From Puffinus mauretanicus (Eukaryota; Chordata; Aves; Procellariiformes; Procellariidae), in the NCBI GenBank assembly GCA_023333565.1, contig JAJKFH010000238.1, forward strand, positions 1-64,000: a stretch of DNA of 64,000 nucleotides, written 5' to 3'. The position numbers and the translations under genes were made by a program. Shown in pieces: positions 61,171 to 64,000 of this stretch (within the stretch, counting starts at the first letter, position 1; each line of letters begins with the position of its first letter). The notes beneath the pieces are model-generated. The model searched no databases and was not told where the DNA came from. It saw only the letters and a program-made list of their open reading frames with translations.

Positions 61171-63310
61171 GAAGAAATGCTGTAGAGTAGAGGCAATGTC
61201 TTATTGGAAGAAAAAAAGACCAGATAAACATTTTCCATCTTCATTTTTACCTGTGCTTTTTCAGTTTCAATATTGAGTGCCAAGATGTTTTTGAGGAAAG
61301 CAACTTTTCTTCAAGCTGAAATGACATGAAGGAGTCATTCATGGGTTTCTAGTCATCAGACACTGTCATTAAATCAGTGATCTCTATAACATTTAAGAGC
61401 TTTTAACTCTTCTAGTCAGTCATTACATGACTGGTAAGACCAAATACATCATTAATACTTAAATAGCTATCAGTGTTTTAAATTTCATATTGCAGAATTC
61501 AAAATGTCACTCATCCATAATTCAAAAGATGTTTAAGGACAGCAATTAATGGCTTGCAGTAGCCCTCTAATCCATGAGCTGCAGTCCCACATAGGATTAA
61601 AGGCTAATGTAATTCAAATGAGATTATGAGTAATGTAACAATTGTATCTGAAAACATGAGAGGGGTAAAAGCCTTTCAGCTTGATTCTGAGGGAAAAAAC
61701 TGTTTACATGAGTATGTAATTATTTTGTAAGATACTACGGATCACAGTTAATAGGACAACAAGAGGATAAATTTGTCTTTGAGGGTGGAATACAGATTTG
61801 CATTTAGGATATGTCTAGTGGCTGTCCTACAGAGCTTAATTCCATTTAGTCAGCTTTGACAAATTCTTATGAAAAAAAAATTTTTGTATTCCAAGTCTAA
61901 TCTATAAACCTTAATATAGTTAAATATTCCTCTCAACACGGGTCCTGCATTATTCTATTGACAATGCAGATGGGTCTCATTCAATGAATAGAAGATACTT
62001 AGGATATTTGGTTCTCACTACTCATTTTGTGCCTTTGCTAAGCTACAAGGTATGTTGAACAAAAGGAAGAAGAAGTAGTCTCAAGAATCAAACCACAATT
62101 ATCAGAGGATATGTCTAAAAGAAAAGTAATATAGTTATTTGTGACTTAAAGAGTATTAGTCAACAGCATTGGATCAGTGAAATACTGTGAATCAGTGAAT
62201 TAAGTATTATATTATGTGTAAAAGCAAAGAACACTTTGTTCAGAATATTATTGCTATAACAGATATTTAAAAAAAAAAAAGCTACTTATTTAAAATAATT
62301 ACCTATAATCCAGAACTCACAGAAAAAAAAAAAAAGAAAAAAAAAGAAAAGAAAAAACAAAGTGTTGCTCACTTCATAAACAGTGTTAAAAACGTCATTT
62401 AAGATGACAAAACACAGGAAACTGGACTCAAAACCAAAAATGTTTTTATGTATCCCAAGGTTTGTTTGCATTATAAAACATATGGAATGAAGCGTTTATG
62501 AAAAAAATAAGAGATTGTATTTTTTTTTATTATGATTTTTTTTTTAAATTCTCTCTTCATTTGTATTGTGAATACACAGTAATTCCCCTAAAATCAGTAT
62601 TCTTATCACGTTGTAAGACTGATTTAACTATTATATTGTCAGGTCACATTGAATTCATATATGTATGTAGGGAAGACCTGGCAGCCTCAAGCATGGATAA
62701 ATTAATCCTTTGGAATGAGTGCTTCCTTTGGATGATACACTGTGTCATCTGAGACTCTGCATAGCTGCCCAGAAAACAATCATTTTGCACAAGGTTGCTG
62801 GAGGAACGTAGCCATTTGCATAAAAGCAATGTCCATAAGGTCATATGGACACTTCCATTTGCTGACTGAAGTCTATTCGTTAAGTACTTCTCTCAGCTCA
62901 GAAAAACTATTTTTTAGAAGTCTTTTCCTCCTTTATTTTATTCATATACTTTAATAATAGTGCGTTCTAGCCACTGAAAATAGTACCAATCCAAATACGC
63001 ATTTACCTATAACATGATGCTGAAATTTCAGATTGTGGGATTTTAAATCAATTTTACTCTTATTAGAGATGTTAAGGTTAAAATTAATGTAAGTTTTCTA
63101 TTCCAGAAATTAATTCACTAATCATGAAATGCATATTATTGATCTCTGATTGCTATCTCAGTCTATGACTTTGTCCAATTCAGTTATCACATCTCTCTAC
63201 TCATTTTTACCAAGCTGTTACTATAATGCTATGCTAGTAATACTAAGGCTGCATCGGGGTGGGGCGGGAGGGAGGGGAAACAACCAAACAAAAAACCCAA
63301 CCAACTTCAC
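61171..63310. other. Intergenic stretch, no gene seen
   Basis: Contains A-rich low-complexity DNA at about 62268-62360 and T-rich runs near 62522. ORFs at 62498-62954 have no domains. A TAAT-rich block at 61540-61650 resembles a conserved noncoding element but cannot be tested here. Confidence 0.4.
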
Positions 63311-63904
63311 TGAGTCTGGCTGAGATGGAATTAATTTTCCCCACAGTAGCCCTCATAGTGCTGTGCTTTGTATTGGTAGCTAGAAAGGTGTTGATAACAC
63401 ACCAGTGTTTTTGTTACTGCTGAGCAGTGCTTGCACAGCATCATGGCTGTCTCTCCAACATTCCCTCCCCTCACCCCCAAAGGCCAATAGGCTGGGGGCA
63501 GGCAAGATCTTGGGAGGGGACATAGCCAGGACTGCTGACCCAAGCTGACCAAAGGGATATTCCATACGATATGATGTCTGCTCAGCAATAAAAGCTAAGA
63601 GAAACGAGGAGGAGGGTGGGGCATTCGTTATTACAACGTTTGTCTTTTGGAGCAACTGCTACATGTACTGAAGCCCTACTTCCCTGGAAGTGGCTATACA
63701 TCACCTGCTTATTGGAAGTAGAGAATAAATTTTTTGTTTTTCTTTGCTTCCATTCACAGTCTTTGCTTTTGCTTTATTAAACTGCCTTTATCTTGACCCA
63801 AGAGTTTTTCCATCTTATTTTCTCCCCTTCCTGTCCTGCTGAGGTGGGGAGTGATAGAGCGGCTTGGTGGGGACCTGGCGTCCAGCCAAGGTCAAACCAC
63901 CACA
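63311..63904 (+). repeat. 5' LTR of provirus 3, subfamily B (about 594 bp)
   Basis: The middle and 3' part match the solo LTR at 14264-14836 (CCCTACTTCCCTGGAAGTGG region, ATTAAA at 63776-63781, CAAACCACCACA end). The first bases read TGAGTCTGG instead of TGTCCTGG, so the exact start is uncertain. The CRE position reads TGATGTCTG and the TATA box AATAAAAG. More diverged than the other LTRs. Confidence 0.85.
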
Positions 63905-64000
63905 GTCCTTTTTGGCACCCAATGTGGGGCACAATACAACAGCAGTTTTGTATTAAGCATGCTATAGCTATAGTATTTATTAAGTGCCAAGCTTCTGTGT
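63905..64000 (+). mobile_element. Provirus 3: primer site and start of internal region, cut by window end
   Basis: TGGCACCCAATGTGGGGC (63913-63930) is a tRNA-Lys1,2 primer site with two changes from provirus 2, both at CpG dinucleotides. It lies eight bases after the LTR. The following leader continues to the window end, so this is the start of a provirus rather than a solo LTR. Whether it is full length cannot be seen. Confidence 0.82.

Noticed and set aside
1..64000. A novel prokaryote-like system such as a defence island, CRISPR array or operon
   Set aside because: There are no bacterial-type genes, no operon spacing and no regular spacer-repeat arrays; content is eukaryotic retroelements and AT-rich intergenic DNA.

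Overview
The window looks like bird nuclear DNA. The main clue is several CR1 (chicken repeat 1) LINE copies. They encode CR1-type reverse transcriptase and end in the 3' signature of repeated ATTCTATGATT units. The second clue is a family of LTR retroviruses with a tRNA-Lys1,2-type primer site. The background is AT-rich and gene-poor, with many homopolymer and microsatellite tracts. I recognise no host protein-coding gene, tRNA, rRNA or CRISPR array. The species cannot be named from this sequence.

Layout. 1-5469: 3' part of a decayed endogenous retrovirus (provirus 1; its 5' end lies outside the window), abutting an antisense CR1 fragment (5470-5780). 7703-8536: 3' CR1 fragment. 11548-13487: CR1 copy split by an antisense solo LTR (11671-12176) with 5-bp target duplications. 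14264-14836: solo LTR of a second, longer subfamily, also with a perfect 5-bp duplication. 18880-20749: long 5'-truncated CR1. 27270-34033: structurally complete provirus 2 (two 518-bp LTRs, primer site, 663-codon gag frame, broken pol, no env) flanked by GGGGT duplications. 46488-46960: short CR1. 52932-53434: another solo LTR. 63311-64000: 5' LTR, primer site and first bases of a third provirus that runs off the window. The rest is unannotatable AT-rich intergenic sequence with a few low-confidence ORFs and probable decayed CR1 remnants.

How the parts fit. The two proviruses carry the same gene order: Gag, aspartic protease, reverse transcriptase (YIDD), RNase H and integrase (HHCC plus DD35E). 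Gag and pol lie in one frame, separated by two in-frame TAG codons with a perfect 6-bp hairpin between them. Both copies also share a TGA in the RT region and a TAA before RNase H, while each has its own further breaks. A YIDD polymerase, 5-bp duplications, a Lys1,2 primer site and no env suggest a class III (ERVL/spuma-related) lineage; that assignment is inference. The LTRs carry a CCAAT - CRE (TGACGTCA) - TATA-like promoter module and an ATTAAA poly(A) signal. CR1 and LTR elements are unrelated and only share the locus through nested insertion.

Most worth a second look: the hydrophobic, multi-membrane-span-like Gag N-terminus, the threonine-rich 30-bp repeat block in Gag that provirus 1 lacks, and the conserved double-stop gag/pol junction.
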